Below are positions 9,415-19,266 of a DNA stretch of 47,550 nucleotides, piece by piece; position 1 is the first letter of the stretch; every line of letters begins with the position of its first letter. Source of the DNA: Bacteroidales bacterium (GTDB lineage Bacteria > Bacteroidota > Bacteroidia > Bacteroidales > UBA932); contig SUYV01000010.1 of assembly GCA_015060255.1 (NCBI GenBank), positions 1 to 47,550 of the forward strand, given 5' to 3'. The notes beneath the pieces were generated by a model. The model was not told where the DNA came from and did no database searches. It saw only the letters and a program-made list of their open reading frames with translations. Made by a program: the position numbers and the translations under genes.

Positions 9415-10636
9415 AGAATCCTGTGATTTTATATTTAATTCCCAATTCCTTGTCTACAGCGGCCATGATGCCCTGCACCTGGCCCATCGCGAACATTCTT
9501 CCGAGGAAAGAATAACCGGCATTGTATCCCTTGGACGCATCGTCAAGCATGGTCATTCCATGATCGACTCGCATCGGCAGTTCAGGATTCGCCTGCTCGA
9601 ATATGCGTACAAGCTCCACGATGTCAGCGCGGCCGCCAAGGTGACTCGCCTCAGTAAAGTCCCCATTCTCAAATATATGGCATGACCTCAGATGAACAAA
9701 ATGTGTCCTTGAGGCATACTTGCGGGCCATTTCAACGACATCATTGTGGGCTCCGGCAGAAAGCGATCCGGCACAGAACGTCAGACCGTTGTGAGGATTG
9801 TCCACTGCTCCGAGGAACCACTCTATGTCCTCATCCGAGGTCACGATACGTGGAAGTCCGAGGACAGGGAACGGAGGGTCGTCCGGATGCACGCACATGT
9901 TCATGCCGCACTCTTCGCAAACCGGCATTATCGCCGAGAGGAAATATCGCATGTTTTCCCTCAGCTGATCCTTTGTGATGCCCTCATACAGCGACAGGAG
10001 CTGGCGGAACAGCTCTATCGGATGCTCGTCATCCTCACGGATGTTACCGCTTACGAAGCCCTGGGTCTTGACTATGATGTTCTCAACGAGCTTATGCTCC
10101 CCTTCCGGGGTCATCTTCTCACGAAGCGCGTCGACTTCCGCAAGGATATCCCTTTCTGCCAAGATTCCCGGAACCTTGAAAGACGCCCATTCCTCGCGGG
10201 CTCCCTCGCGTCCTACTATATATATGTCAAAGTATGCGAACTCACTGTATGAAAAATACAGGTTGGTCGTGCCGTTCGGATTAGGATGTTCAAGGTCTGT
10301 GCGGGCCCAGTCAAGCACCGGCATGAAATTGTAGCATATCGTATGAATGCCTTCTGCGGAAAGATTGCGCAGGCTCTGCTTGTAATTCTCGATCAAAGCG
10401 TCCCTGTCCGGACCGCCATATTTGATGCTTTCACATACAGGAAGGCTCTCTACCACAGACCAGCGCATTCCGTAGCCTTCAATGTATTCGCGAAGGTCGC
10501 GGATCCTTTCACGGGTCCAGACTTCTCCGTTAGGCACATCGTGAAGGGCTGTGACTATGCCCTCCACACCGATCTGCCTCAACATGGAAAGAGTGATCTT
10601 ATCATTCTTCCCGAACCATCTCCAGGTCTTCTCCAT
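9407..10636 (-). CDS. uxuA: Mannonate dehydratase
   Basis: Dehydrates D-mannonate to 2-keto-3-deoxygluconate in the cytoplasm. It has 409 aa, the expected length. Family motifs are clear: MEKTWRWFG at the N-terminus, MNMCVHPDDPP with metal ligands near the middle, GLTFCAGSLSAG, THFVHLRSC and MRVDHG near the C-terminus. It starts five bases after the GH31 stop and overlaps uxuB. Its presence with an alpha-glucuronidase means that glucuronic acid cut from glucuronoxylan is used as carbon. Confidence 0.96.
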   Translation of the reverse strand: MEKTWRWFGKNDKITLSMLRQIGVEGIVTALHDVPNGEVWTRERIRDLREYIEGYGMRWSVVESLPVCESIKYGGPDRDALIENYKQSLRNLSAEGIHTICYNFMPVLDWARTDLEHPNPNGTTNLYFSYSEFAYFDIYIVGREGAREEWASFKVPGILAERDILAEVDALREKMTPEGEHKLVENIIVKTQGFVSGNIREDDEHPIELFRQLLSLYEGITKDQLRENMRYFLSAIMPVCEECGMNMCVHPDDPPFPVLGLPRIVTSDEDIEWFLGAVDNPHNGLTFCAGSLSAGAHNDVVEMARKYASRTHFVHLRSCHIFENGDFTEASHLGGRADIVELVRIFEQANPELPMRVDHGMTMLDDASKGYNAGYSFLGRMFAMGQVQGIMAAVDKELGIKYKITGFYE

Positions 10637-10641
10637 GCCTA

Positions 10642-13491
10642 TTATAATACGACCTTCATTGCCAGACCGTTATACTTCACTGTCTTGGCCTTGCCGACTC
10701 CGTCCTTGGAAACCGGAATGACATTGAATGTCCTCTCCTCGAGTCTTCCAGGGAACTCACCCTTGTATTCTCCTATAGAAAGCAGTCTCATGCTGTCGTC
10801 ATAAGTGAAGTCGATCATTGCATATGCTCCCTTCTCATAATTATAGTTCACGTTCTCGTCCTCATAAAGGGTGAACGAGCCGTCAGCTCCCTGATACACA
10901 TAGAGATCGATAACATCAGCAGGTTTCTCATCAGACCACTTCATGTCAGGTCCGAAAGGCACGACTGAGCCTGCACGTACATAAAGCGGCATCCTGTCGT
11001 ATGGAGCGTCAACAGTCCTGCGCACGCCACCTTCCTGATACCTGCCTGTATAGAAGTCATACCATCCCTCGCATTCAGGGAAATAGATGTCGCGTGTGCG
11101 GGCGCCGTATTCGTATACAGGAGCGGCCATGAATGCCGGACCGAACATGTAAGTATCGCTGATATTCAACACATTGGCATCAGCCATGAAGTCCATCACG
11201 AGAGGACGCATGATCGTATAATCCTTGAAATATGTCATACCTGCAAGAGAGTAGATGTACGGCATCAGACGATAGCGGAGCTTCGAATAATATACTATGG
11301 ACTCATATGCCGGATGTCCCTCAGGAGCGATTTCCCATGGCTCGCGGAACGGGAACTGGCCGTGCGCACGATAAAGCGGACAGAATGCTCCGAACTGGAA
11401 CCAACGGGTGTTGAGTTCACGCCACTCCTTGTAGTCGGCGTTCTCCTTGCCGGTCCTTTCCCACTCCTGCTGAGCTGCAACATAACGATTCTCCACGCAG
11501 AAGCCTCCGATGTCCATTGTCCAATATGGAATGCCGCTGACAGCGAAGTTCAGACCTGCTGAAATCTGGGCCTTCATATCCTCCCAGCGTGTCGCGATGT
11601 CACCGCTCCATGTTGCTGTAGAATATCTCTGAAGACCTGCAAAACCGCTTCTGGTGAGCAGGAACACGCGTTTGTCAGGGTCTACTCCCCTCTGTCCGTT
11701 ATAGATTGCATCAGCATTCACAAGCGCATATGCATTGAAGAACTCTGTAGACGATCCGAGGGCTGTCGGGCCGCAGAGGGCCTTGCGATATTCCATGTTT
11801 GTGCAGTCGCGGATGTTCGGCTCGGAAGCATCCATCCACCATGCATCTATGCCGAGAGGATAATAATGCTCATACATCTGATTCCAGAAGAGTTCGCGAG
11901 CCTCCGGAGCATAAGCATCATAGAAGCCATAGAGATATCCCTTGCCGATCCAGTCGCGGACTCCGTCCTCATATGCCTTTGTATACATCCATCCCTTTTC
12001 ATCGAACTCCTTGTAGTGCTCTGTCTCCACATAGAATTTCGGCCAAACGGAAATCATCATGCGGCCGTTCAGATCATGGATAGAGTCAACCATAGCCTTA
12101 GGATCAGGGAAACGTGCAGGATCGAACTCGTGTCCACCCCAGTCTTCCTCTCTCCAATGGCTCCAGTCCATCACAATATTATCGATAGGGATATTTCTCT
12201 GACGGAAGCCCTCGAGAGCCTCGATCATCTCGGTCGATGTCTTATATCGCTCACGGCTCTGCCAGTATCCCATCGCCCATTTAGGCATGATCGGTGCCTT
12301 TCCTGTCAGTGTCCTGTATCCGCTGATGACCTCGTCCATATCGTCACCGGCTATGAAATACCAGTCCATCTGCTTTGTCATCTCGCTCCACCACTGATGC
12401 TTCGCCTGCTCCGCAGGATCAACGACATCATAAACGCGGAGGCCGCAGTATGACACCCATCCGTCAGGCTGCCACTCCACCTTGATCGGAGTCTTGACGC
12501 CTGCCTCAAGATGGACAGTGAACTTGTATGCATTCGGGTTCCAAGCCGTACGCCATCTTTCAGGAACGACGGTCTCGCCGCCCACCTTGACTGTCGTATA
12601 TCCGGCATAATAAAGAATAAACTGATAATCACCGGTCTGAACAGCCTCGAGAGATCCCTCATAAGTAACATTCGAGTTGAAGAATACGAAATCCTCAGGA
12701 AGATTCACCACCTTCTCCATCTTCGGCTCGATAAGATATTCGAAATAGAGTTTCGGCTCGTCACGTACTATGGTCTGACCGTTTTCAGGGACATATGTAC
12801 CTGTGAGGCAGCCCTCCTTGCCCTGAGCATCATAAAGCTTGAACACTTCTCCCAGCTGCTTGTAATCAGCAGGATTTCCGAAACGCATCATCGAATAGCT
12901 GTCCATCAGGACGCCATATCCCTTGTTGGAAACGATGAACGGCACAGATACCTTTGTATTGTACTGGAAGAGTTCCTCGTTCTTTCCCTTATAGTTGAAC
13001 TCGTCTGCCTGATGCTGTCCGAGGCCGTAGAACGCCTCATCATCAGGAGACTCGAACACCTGTCTGAAGGAATATCCCTTGGTTCCTTCCACTTCTATCG
13101 GCTCAAAGGTCTTTCCGCCGCCTGCCTGCTCGGTCAGGATCGGATTACCTTCAAGGTCAGTGAACCACACTTCTCCAGTGGCCGCGCTCACACTTGCAAC
13201 GATTGCTGCCGTCTCTAAAGAAACGACGCCGTCATCTTCGTATACGGTAAACTCCGGCGCACCGGTCTGAGGCACTATGATCAGGCTCTGGGGATCTGCG
13301 AACTTCCTGTCAGGCGTCGCAGACACATGGATGAGCTTCTCGCCAAGCACTTCAAGCCTCACAAGGCGCGGTCCGCCTTCTGTCGGTTCCTGGACTTTCA
13401 CGGTCACTCCGGACTCGTTCTGCCTGTAGGCGCCAGCACACGAAGCAAGCACGAAAGCAGCAAAAAGAAGAGAAAGGATTCTTGTCTTCAT
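10642..13491 (-). CDS. GH31 alpha-xylosidase-type lipoprotein with PA14-like insertion
   Basis: A 949-aa retaining GH31 enzyme. The N-terminus has a lipoprotein signal with lipobox VLASC (C18). A galactose-mutarotase-like N-domain is interrupted by a PA14-like insert at about 230-355 (YEGSLEAVQTGDYQFILYY..GWVSYCGLRVYD), as in Cellvibrio CjXyl31A. The barrel follows, with nucleophile D554 in WWMDASEP and acid/base D631 in TWSGDIATRW, and a DUF5110 C-terminal domain (TLYEDEN). The WMDASEP form fits alpha-xylosidases acting on xyloglucan side chains. An alpha-glucosidase cannot be ruled out. It heads the leftward uxu operon, behind a minus-strand TAAATTTG box. Confidence 0.9.
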   Translation of the reverse strand: MKTRILSLLFAAFVLASCAGAYRQNESGVTVKVQEPTEGGPRLVRLEVLGEKLIHVSATPDRKFADPQSLIIVPQTGAPEFTVYEDDGVVSLETAAIVASVSAATGEVWFTDLEGNPILTEQAGGGKTFEPIEVEGTKGYSFRQVFESPDDEAFYGLGQHQADEFNYKGKNEELFQYNTKVSVPFIVSNKGYGVLMDSYSMMRFGNPADYKQLGEVFKLYDAQGKEGCLTGTYVPENGQTIVRDEPKLYFEYLIEPKMEKVVNLPEDFVFFNSNVTYEGSLEAVQTGDYQFILYYAGYTTVKVGGETVVPERWRTAWNPNAYKFTVHLEAGVKTPIKVEWQPDGWVSYCGLRVYDVVDPAEQAKHQWWSEMTKQMDWYFIAGDDMDEVISGYRTLTGKAPIMPKWAMGYWQSRERYKTSTEMIEALEGFRQRNIPIDNIVMDWSHWREEDWGGHEFDPARFPDPKAMVDSIHDLNGRMMISVWPKFYVETEHYKEFDEKGWMYTKAYEDGVRDWIGKGYLYGFYDAYAPEARELFWNQMYEHYYPLGIDAWWMDASEPNIRDCTNMEYRKALCGPTALGSSTEFFNAYALVNADAIYNGQRGVDPDKRVFLLTRSGFAGLQRYSTATWSGDIATRWEDMKAQISAGLNFAVSGIPYWTMDIGGFCVENRYVAAQQEWERTGKENADYKEWRELNTRWFQFGAFCPLYRAHGQFPFREPWEIAPEGHPAYESIVYYSKLRYRLMPYIYSLAGMTYFKDYTIMRPLVMDFMADANVLNISDTYMFGPAFMAAPVYEYGARTRDIYFPECEGWYDFYTGRYQEGGVRRTVDAPYDRMPLYVRAGSVVPFGPDMKWSDEKPADVIDLYVYQGADGSFTLYEDENVNYNYEKGAYAMIDFTYDDSMRLLSIGEYKGEFPGRLEERTFNVIPVSKDGVGKAKTVKYNGLAMKVVL

Positions 13492-13520
13492 ATAGGGTTT
13501 GGTTATCAGTTATAATTCTA

Positions 13521-13559
13521 CAAATTTAATCATATTTTATTTCACTTTCGATACATTTG
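13521..13559. promoter_or_regulatory. Divergent promoter pair (GH31 leftward, GH51 rightward)
   Basis: The 105-bp gap holds two exact TAnnTTTG boxes: TAAATTTG on the minus strand (13521-13528) for the GH31-uxu operon and TACATTTG on the plus strand (13552-13559) for the GH51 gene, whose ATG is 37 bp further on. Neither has an obvious TTG at -33. A stretch of only 23 bp separates the boxes, so one bound regulator could act on both. Confidence 0.5.
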
Positions 13560-13596
13560 CCTATATTTACGAAACCAAAACACTAAAACTACAGAC

Positions 13597-15141
13597 ATGA
13601 AACGCGCATTCCTCACCGCCATTATGGCGCTGGCACTCTATCCGTTTGCCTCAGCACAGATGAAAGTTGAAGTCAAGATCGACACTGCACCGGAAAACGG
13701 GCAGGTAATTCCAAAGGAAATCTACGGACAGTTTGCAGAGCATCTGGGTGCATGCATCTATGGAGGTCTATGGGTAGGTCCCGAGTCTGAGATCCCTAAT
13801 GTAGACGGATACCGCTGCGACGTGCTTCAGGCATTGAAGGAGCTGAAGGTGCCGGTGATGAGATGGCCGGGAGGATGCTTCGCTGACGAATATCACTGGA
13901 GAGACGGCATCGGTCCTCGCGAGGACAGGCCGAGGATGGTCAACAGCAACTGGGGCGGAACCGTTGAGGACAACTCATTCGGTACACACGAGTTCCTCAA
14001 CCTCTGCGAGTTGATCGGCTGCGAGCCTTACATCAGCGGAAACGTTGGTTCGGGCACCGTCGAGGAACTCGCCAAATGGGTCGAGTACATGACCGCAGCT
14101 GACGGCCCTATGGCAAGGCTCAGGGCAGAAAACGGCCGCAAGGAGCCGTGGAAGGTGAAGTTCCTGGGAGTCGGCAACGAAAGCTGGGGATGCGGAGGAA
14201 ACATGGTTCCGGAGTATTATTCACATCTGTATAACCGCTACCAGACCTATTGCCGCGACTACAGCGGAAACAGGCTTTACAAGGTTGCCAGCGGCGCGTC
14301 TGACTATGACTATAACTGGACTGAAGTCCTGATGAAGAACATCGGAAGCAGGATGCACGGCGTTTCGCTGCACTACTATACCGTAAAGGGATGGAACGGC
14401 AGCAAGGGTTCTGCAACCGAGTTCAACGAAGAGGAATACTACAATACTCTCGGCAAGGCGGTCGAGGTCGAGCCTGTAATCGTGAAGCATATCGCGATCA
14501 TGGACAAATATGATCCGGAAAAGAAGGTGGATCTCCTGCTTGACGAGTGGGGCACATGGTTCGATGTAGAGCCGGGCACCAATCCGGGACACCTCTACCA
14601 GCAGAACTCGATGCGCGACGCGATGGTTGCAGCGCTGAGCCTCAACATCTTCCACAAATACACCGAGAGGCTCAAGATGACAAACATCGCACAGATTGCA
14701 AACGTGCTTCAGTCTATGGTCCTCACACGTGGAGACAAGATGGTCCTGACCCCTACATACCACGTATTCAGGATGTATAATGTTCATCAGGATGCATTAT
14801 ATCTCCCATCTGCATGCGATGCGGAGAAGTTCACAGACGGAAACGGCCGTCAGTGCCCATATGTTGACGCGACAGCGTCACGCAATGCCGAAGGTGCAAT
14901 CCATGTCACACTGACAAACGTAAGTCTTGACGAAGCCGCAATTGTCACCATAGACCTTGCCGGCAAAGCCAAGCCTCACATCACAGGAGAGATCCTGACA
15001 GCAGAGACCATCCAGGCTCATAACGACTTCGACAGACCTGACGAAGTCAAGCCTGCCGGATTCAAGGACTTCAAGGTCAAGGACGGAAAGATCTTCGTCA
15101 AGATGCCTGCGAAGTCGATTGTGGGGCTGTCTATCCTATAG
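13597..15141 (+). CDS. GH51 alpha-L-arabinofuranosidase, exported
   Basis: Removes arabinofuranosyl side groups from arabinoxylan or its oligomers. The 514-aa product has a signal peptide (1-20, ending ASAQ) without a lipobox, so it is probably periplasmic. Catalytic residues are in place: E195 in GVGNESWG (acid/base) and E317 in LLLDEWG (nucleophile). [15 protein letters not shown] is the typical GH51 sequence. A C-terminal beta-sandwich follows. It is transcribed alone, rightward, from a promoter shared divergently with the GH31 operon, and its last bases overlap the convergent HdeD-like gene by six. Confidence 0.95.
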   Translation: MKRAFLTAIMALALYPFASAQMKVEVKIDTAPENGQVIPKEIYGQFAEHLGACIYGGLWVGPESEIPNVDGYRCDVLQALKELKVPVMRWPGGCFADEYHWRDGIGPREDRPRMVNSNWGGTVEDNSFGTHEFLNLCELIGCEPYISGNVGSGTVEELAKWVEYMTAADGPMARLRAENGRKEPWKVKFLGVGNESWGCGGNMVPEYYSHLYNRYQTYCRDYSGNRLYKVASGASDYDYNWTEVLMKNIGSRMHGVSLHYYTVKGWNGSKGSATEFNEEEYYNTLGKAVEVEPVIVKHIAIMDKYDPEKKVDLLLDEWGTWFDVEPGTNPGHLYQQNSMRDAMVAALSLNIFHKYTERLKMTNIAQIANVLQSMVLTRGDKMVLTPTYHVFRMYNVHQDALYLPSACDAEKFTDGNGRQCPYVDATASRNAEGAIHVTLTNVSLDEAAIVTIDLAGKAKPHITGEILTAETIQAHNDFDRPDEVKPAGFKDFKVKDGKIFVKMPAKSIVGLSIL

Positions 15142-15720
15142 ATTCAGTTCCTTATCAATATCCTTCATCTTAAGTGAAAGGGCGCAGAGCAGGCCTCCGA
15201 ATACGAGCAGGCCTACTCCTGCTATCACCACGACCGTAGTCACTCCCGCTCCAAGAGGATTCACCAGGACCAGGATCGAAAGCAGAAGAAGAACTATTCC
15301 GCCAGCTATCACCAGACCGCTGCCGCCAAGCTTGAAGGTCTCCATGTCACCGGCGAATGCAATGATCATGAAGCTGTGATACATCATCCATATTCCCATC
15401 ATTATAGGAAGCACCATCAGGGTGACATAGGGATAGATGCACAGGAAGATTCCAAGGATAAGGTCCAGCACTCCGCCGACTATGACATAGCCTCTCATAG
15501 CGAGGTAATTACCGCTGGATGAGGCTATTATCAGCTGCGCCGCGCCAACGGCGAGCATCAGCACACCAAAAAGGATTGCCAGGGTGACATAACTTTCAAG
15601 AGGGAAAACGAATACCACGATGCCCATTGCGACGCACAGCAGACCTGCCAGCATCAGAAGCCACCAATGCTTTATAGCACGGCTGACCTTGTTTGTCAAG
15701 TTCTCAAAATGACGTTTCAT
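15136..15720 (-). CDS. HdeD/DUF308-family small membrane protein
   Basis: A 194-aa protein with six evenly spaced hydrophobic segments after a short basic N-terminus. The pattern [20 protein letters not shown], followed by repeats of paired helices with [11 protein letters not shown], is that of the HdeD/DUF308 family. E. coli HdeD is linked to acid stress; a function here is unknown. It ends in a six-base convergent overlap with the GH51 gene. It lies about 50 bp after the GH35-like gene's stop on the same strand and could be read through from it, but a link to xylan use is not evident. Confidence 0.75.
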   Translation of the reverse strand: MKRHFENLTNKVSRAIKHWWLLMLAGLLCVAMGIVVFVFPLESYVTLAILFGVLMLAVGAAQLIIASSSGNYLAMRGYVIVGGVLDLILGIFLCIYPYVTLMVLPIMMGIWMMYHSFMIIAFAGDMETFKLGGSGLVIAGGIVLLLLSILVLVNPLGAGVTTVVVIAGVGLLVFGGLLCALSLKMKDIDKELNL

Positions 15721-15772
15721 AACACTAATAATTTAATCAGTGCTACGAAATGTCAACTATCGTGCTAAATGT

Positions 15773-17494
15773 CTATCGGTATTCGTAGAGTTTGACGTGA
15801 AGGACCTTATAATCCCCTACAGAAATACGGACGTGGCGTCCCTGATGGTCCTGGTCGCCGTTCATACGACGGATGTAGCGGAAAGATCCGTCAGGAAGGA
15901 CTGACACTTCATCTACCGACCCGATGCCGCAACGGGTGAAAGCTTTGCGGCCTGCAGGCTTGGCTGCAGACTGCCTGTTTACAGATGCTCCGGAAGCGGC
16001 AAAACCATCCTCGCCAAGGGCCTGTGCCTGATCTGCGTTCTGCATTTCTGAAGCTGTCTTGAACTCCACGACAATACCGTTGCCGGCCACTACATATTCA
16101 TAGTCATTCAGGCGGATGATGATCCCGCCACCTTCCGGCCACTCGGATCCGTCCGTGGCACGAGGATCCCACGGAAGCGTGAAATTGTGACGGCATGTCA
16201 TTACCAGATCCCCGTCCCTGATCACCCTTTCCTTATCCTGCTGATCGAAGAGCAGACCCCACATGCGGTCCTGCCCCTGCCACTTCGTAATGAGAGGCAT
16301 CATCTCGCGGAGCTTTTCATATCCCTCGACAAAAGGAGTCCCCTGTTCTGCTGAGCCGTCCTCTATGGCAAACGGGCTGATGCCTATCGCATCATGCTCA
16401 CCAAGGACGTAGAAAGCGCGCACGCCGTTATTCTGCATATGGCGGGTTTCAGGAATGAAGAGAGGATTATTATGGAGGTGATATTTTGCGACCCAATCCT
16501 TGAATCCGTTGTCGTATATGTCAGGAGAGATGAAATCTATCGACGGAGCGCCTGCATGCCATATGTCTATCAGATGTGCAAGCGGACCGGCAGACGGATA
16601 CTCGCCCGGCATGCGGCCACGGCTGTTCATCGCCGCATTGACAAAAAGAGGAACGTCATAGATTTCACGTGCTGACTGAGCCATCTTCTCGACATATCTG
16701 GCATAGAACCATGCCATGAATATTTCATCGGTATATATATCGTCACCGAATACTTCTGTCCATGTGCCCTTGATCCTGTTTCCATTTGCTGCCCATTTCT
16801 CTGACATATATGGATGCAATGCATCCCTATACTCTTGCAGATAAGACATAAGTTCCTCAGGAACAGGAGACTTGAAATGTCTGTCAGCAATCTTCGAATG
16901 GTCTCTCGCATCCTCGAGCATGCCGATTTCGTTCTCTATCTGGACCATGATCACAGTGCCATGATCCCTGTCGGCGTCAGCTATATGCCCAAGCCATGCC
17001 CTGAATGCAGCATTATCCGCCTTAAAGACATTCTCCGAAAAGGCGCTTGCAATCTCAAGCGGCTTTCCATCGGCCGTATAAGCACGTGGATACTTCTTGT
17101 AATCCTGCTTGAACCACAAAGGAGCGTAACAGCTCATTGAGTTCTTCCACGCTCCGAACCACAGGAAAACCACCTTGAGGTCATTCTTTCTCGCCTCCGC
17201 CAGCACCTTGTCCGTGAGCGAAAAGTCAAACTGCCTCTCGACCGGCTCCAGAAGGTCCCAGTATGCCGGCACAAGAACAGTATTCAGTCCCATCTCGTGC
17301 AGTTTTGCGAAATTGGATTCGATATCTTCGCCACACGCTGCCGAGGAGTTTCCCAATTCACCTCCCAGCACAATGAAAGGATTGCCGTCCACCATAAGCT
17401 GGACGGCATCCCCATATGTCCTAAGCGAACTGTGCTGGGCGTCAAGCGACATCACCGTAAGCATCAGCAACGCTGACAGAACTGTTTTCTTCAT
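15773..17494 (-). CDS. GH35-like glycosidase with DUF5597-type C-terminus
   Basis: A 573-aa exported enzyme (signal peptide 1-19, ending LDAQ). The TIM barrel carries VQIENEIG with acid/base E189 and LFIPETR with nucleophile E349, as expected for clan GH-A family 35. The start VDGNPFIVLGGELGNSS is the usual GH35 entry. The C-terminal beta domain matches the DUF5597 type found in Bacteroidetes beta-galactosidase-like proteins. It lies 13 bp after the GH10 gene, so the two are cotranscribed. Removal of galactosyl or similar caps from xylan or xyloglucan side chains is the likely role. Substrate is an inference. Confidence 0.82.
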   Translation of the reverse strand: MKKTVLSALLMLTVMSLDAQHSSLRTYGDAVQLMVDGNPFIVLGGELGNSSAACGEDIESNFAKLHEMGLNTVLVPAYWDLLEPVERQFDFSLTDKVLAEARKNDLKVVFLWFGAWKNSMSCYAPLWFKQDYKKYPRAYTADGKPLEIASAFSENVFKADNAAFRAWLGHIADADRDHGTVIMVQIENEIGMLEDARDHSKIADRHFKSPVPEELMSYLQEYRDALHPYMSEKWAANGNRIKGTWTEVFGDDIYTDEIFMAWFYARYVEKMAQSAREIYDVPLFVNAAMNSRGRMPGEYPSAGPLAHLIDIWHAGAPSIDFISPDIYDNGFKDWVAKYHLHNNPLFIPETRHMQNNGVRAFYVLGEHDAIGISPFAIEDGSAEQGTPFVEGYEKLREMMPLITKWQGQDRMWGLLFDQQDKERVIRDGDLVMTCRHNFTLPWDPRATDGSEWPEGGGIIIRLNDYEYVVAGNGIVVEFKTASEMQNADQAQALGEDGFAASGASVNRQSAAKPAGRKAFTRCGIGSVDEVSVLPDGSFRYIRRMNGDQDHQGRHVRISVGDYKVLHVKLYEYR

Positions 17495-17507
17495 ATTGAG
17501 TTATTTA

Positions 17508-19244
17508 CTATTCGCCCATCAGACCGTTGGCAAAACCGGCGTAAGCATATTTGCGGTTATAGTTGAGATCCCACAAGCCTACCGGTTCCCCTGCTCTCCA
17601 GAAGCTGTTATCCGGACTGTCGAGCGGACACCACTGGGTTATGCCATACTGCTGCGCCGGCGGTACTATTTCCAGATATTTGCTTACGATGAACTGGTAA
17701 TAGTCTGCCATAGACTTATGCTGTCTGTCCGTCAGCTGTGCAGTCTTGAGGGTCTCACCGGCATTGTTGACATATCCCATGTCAAGTTCCGAGATCTTTA
17801 CCAGTTTGCCTGTATCCGCCATCAGCTGAAGCATCTTCACTACATGCTCCTTCTTCTTGGCCTGAGTCGTAGGATTTTCATAATATGAGATATGCATCTG
17901 AGTGCCGATACCGTCTACTTTCGTGACTCCGTCAGACTCCCAGATCTCGATCCAATGTATAAGGCTCTTGAGTTTCTTGTTGTCGTCCCAGTCTGACTCA
18001 AGGTTATAGTCGTTGATGAAGAGCTTCAACGGCTTGGTTCCTCCAAACTGCTCATAGTATTTGCGTGCATGCGCAATCGCGATACGAACATAATCCTCAG
18101 AACCGAGATAGTCCTGCCAGTAGAAGCAGTTTGCATCTCCCCACTGGGCAGACTGAAGGTCATAATATCCGTCACGGTCGTAATCAGAACCAGAAATAGC
18201 CTCATTGACCACATCCCAAGCAGATACCTTCGTTGCAGTCACTTCCATCATGCCTGCAATCCATCTGCCCATTTCAGCGGTCAGGACCTGCTTCTTTTCT
18301 TCAGGAGTCAGAGATATTATCTCATAGCTCACATCCGGCTGGATGAATGCAAAATCATCGATATAGATATCTCCGGCAAATGTTCCATAGCTGAAAACAA
18401 GCCTTGTGGCTCCTGCAGCATTGCACTTGCATGTGATCTCGACATCCTTCCAGTCCGTACCGAACTGAACTTCAGGGAAGTCTCCCGCTGACTTATAGCC
18501 GTCAACGATCTGGAACCCTGCTCCCAGCTTTCCGCTGCCTGATCCCTTGATACGGAACTTCAGCTTATATTCCTCTCCGCTGATGAACGCACGTGAAAAA
18601 TCATGGGCGAACTGCACCTCCCACTGCTGCATCGCCGACGGATTAGTCGCCTTGAAGGCGCCGTCCGACACAGTAAGGGCAGAACCGTTGCCCCAGCCGT
18701 TAAACGGATGTCTGCCATCATTGAAGTCAGCCTCAAGGAGCACGGCCTCGCCCGTTGACTCAGGAAGCTCGATCATCTTGTCCTGAATGAGACTGTTCAG
18801 GTATGTGTTCTGCTGCTGAGAGTGCCATGCGAGGGTGTGACCGTACACAGTTATTCCTCTTGCATGGGCGGCGGCCAGAAAATTGCGCACTCCTGTGAAG
18901 TCCATCGTTCCGTTACTCTTGACTACGGAAGAATGCTTCATCGCATTGCCTGCAGTCATCTCGTCGAAATTCTGTCCGGCCAGATCATACAGCTTGGTAT
19001 CGCCATCTATCGCAACTCCAAGAATGAATGACGGATATGCCTCACGGTCGACATATGACTTAAGAGGCCCGTACAAACTCAGGTCCGCATACGGGTCTCC
19101 GGGCTGCGTGCCCGGAGTAGTTCCGAGATTCGTTCCCGGCGTTATCGGCTTCTTTCCGCCTCCGGGCTGCTCCTCCGGCTCACATGATGCAAGCACGAAA
19201 GACGCAGCCGCGAGGCCGATCAGAAGCATATTCCTTATCTTCAT
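17508..19244 (-). CDS. GH10 endo-beta-1,4-xylanase with CBM inserted in the catalytic domain, lipoprotein
   Basis: A 578-aa surface lipoprotein (lipobox VLASC, C21) with a Gly/Pro-rich linker (26-50). The GH10 barrel starts near 55 and is interrupted after GHTLAWHSQQ by a carbohydrate-binding module at about 166-305. It then resumes with acid/base E348 in WDVVNEAIS and nucleophile E486 in VKISELDMG. This insertion arrangement is established for Bacteroides and Prevotella xylanases that carry CBM4/22-type modules; here there is one module. It follows transketolase by 22 bp and precedes the GH35-like gene by 13 bp. It is the probable outer-membrane enzyme making the first cuts, in contrast to the short GH10 at 24437. 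Confidence 0.95.
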   Translation of the reverse strand: MKIRNMLLIGLAAASFVLASCEPEEQPGGGKKPITPGTNLGTTPGTQPGDPYADLSLYGPLKSYVDREAYPSFILGVAIDGDTKLYDLAGQNFDEMTAGNAMKHSSVVKSNGTMDFTGVRNFLAAAHARGITVYGHTLAWHSQQQNTYLNSLIQDKMIELPESTGEAVLLEADFNDGRHPFNGWGNGSALTVSDGAFKATNPSAMQQWEVQFAHDFSRAFISGEEYKLKFRIKGSGSGKLGAGFQIVDGYKSAGDFPEVQFGTDWKDVEITCKCNAAGATRLVFSYGTFAGDIYIDDFAFIQPDVSYEIISLTPEEKKQVLTAEMGRWIAGMMEVTATKVSAWDVVNEAISGSDYDRDGYYDLQSAQWGDANCFYWQDYLGSEDYVRIAIAHARKYYEQFGGTKPLKLFINDYNLESDWDDNKKLKSLIHWIEIWESDGVTKVDGIGTQMHISYYENPTTQAKKKEHVVKMLQLMADTGKLVKISELDMGYVNNAGETLKTAQLTDRQHKSMADYYQFIVSKYLEIVPPAQQYGITQWCPLDSPDNSFWRAGEPVGLWDLNYNRKYAYAGFANGLMGE

Positions 19245-19266
19245 TTGAATGCGATTGTCGTAAAGA

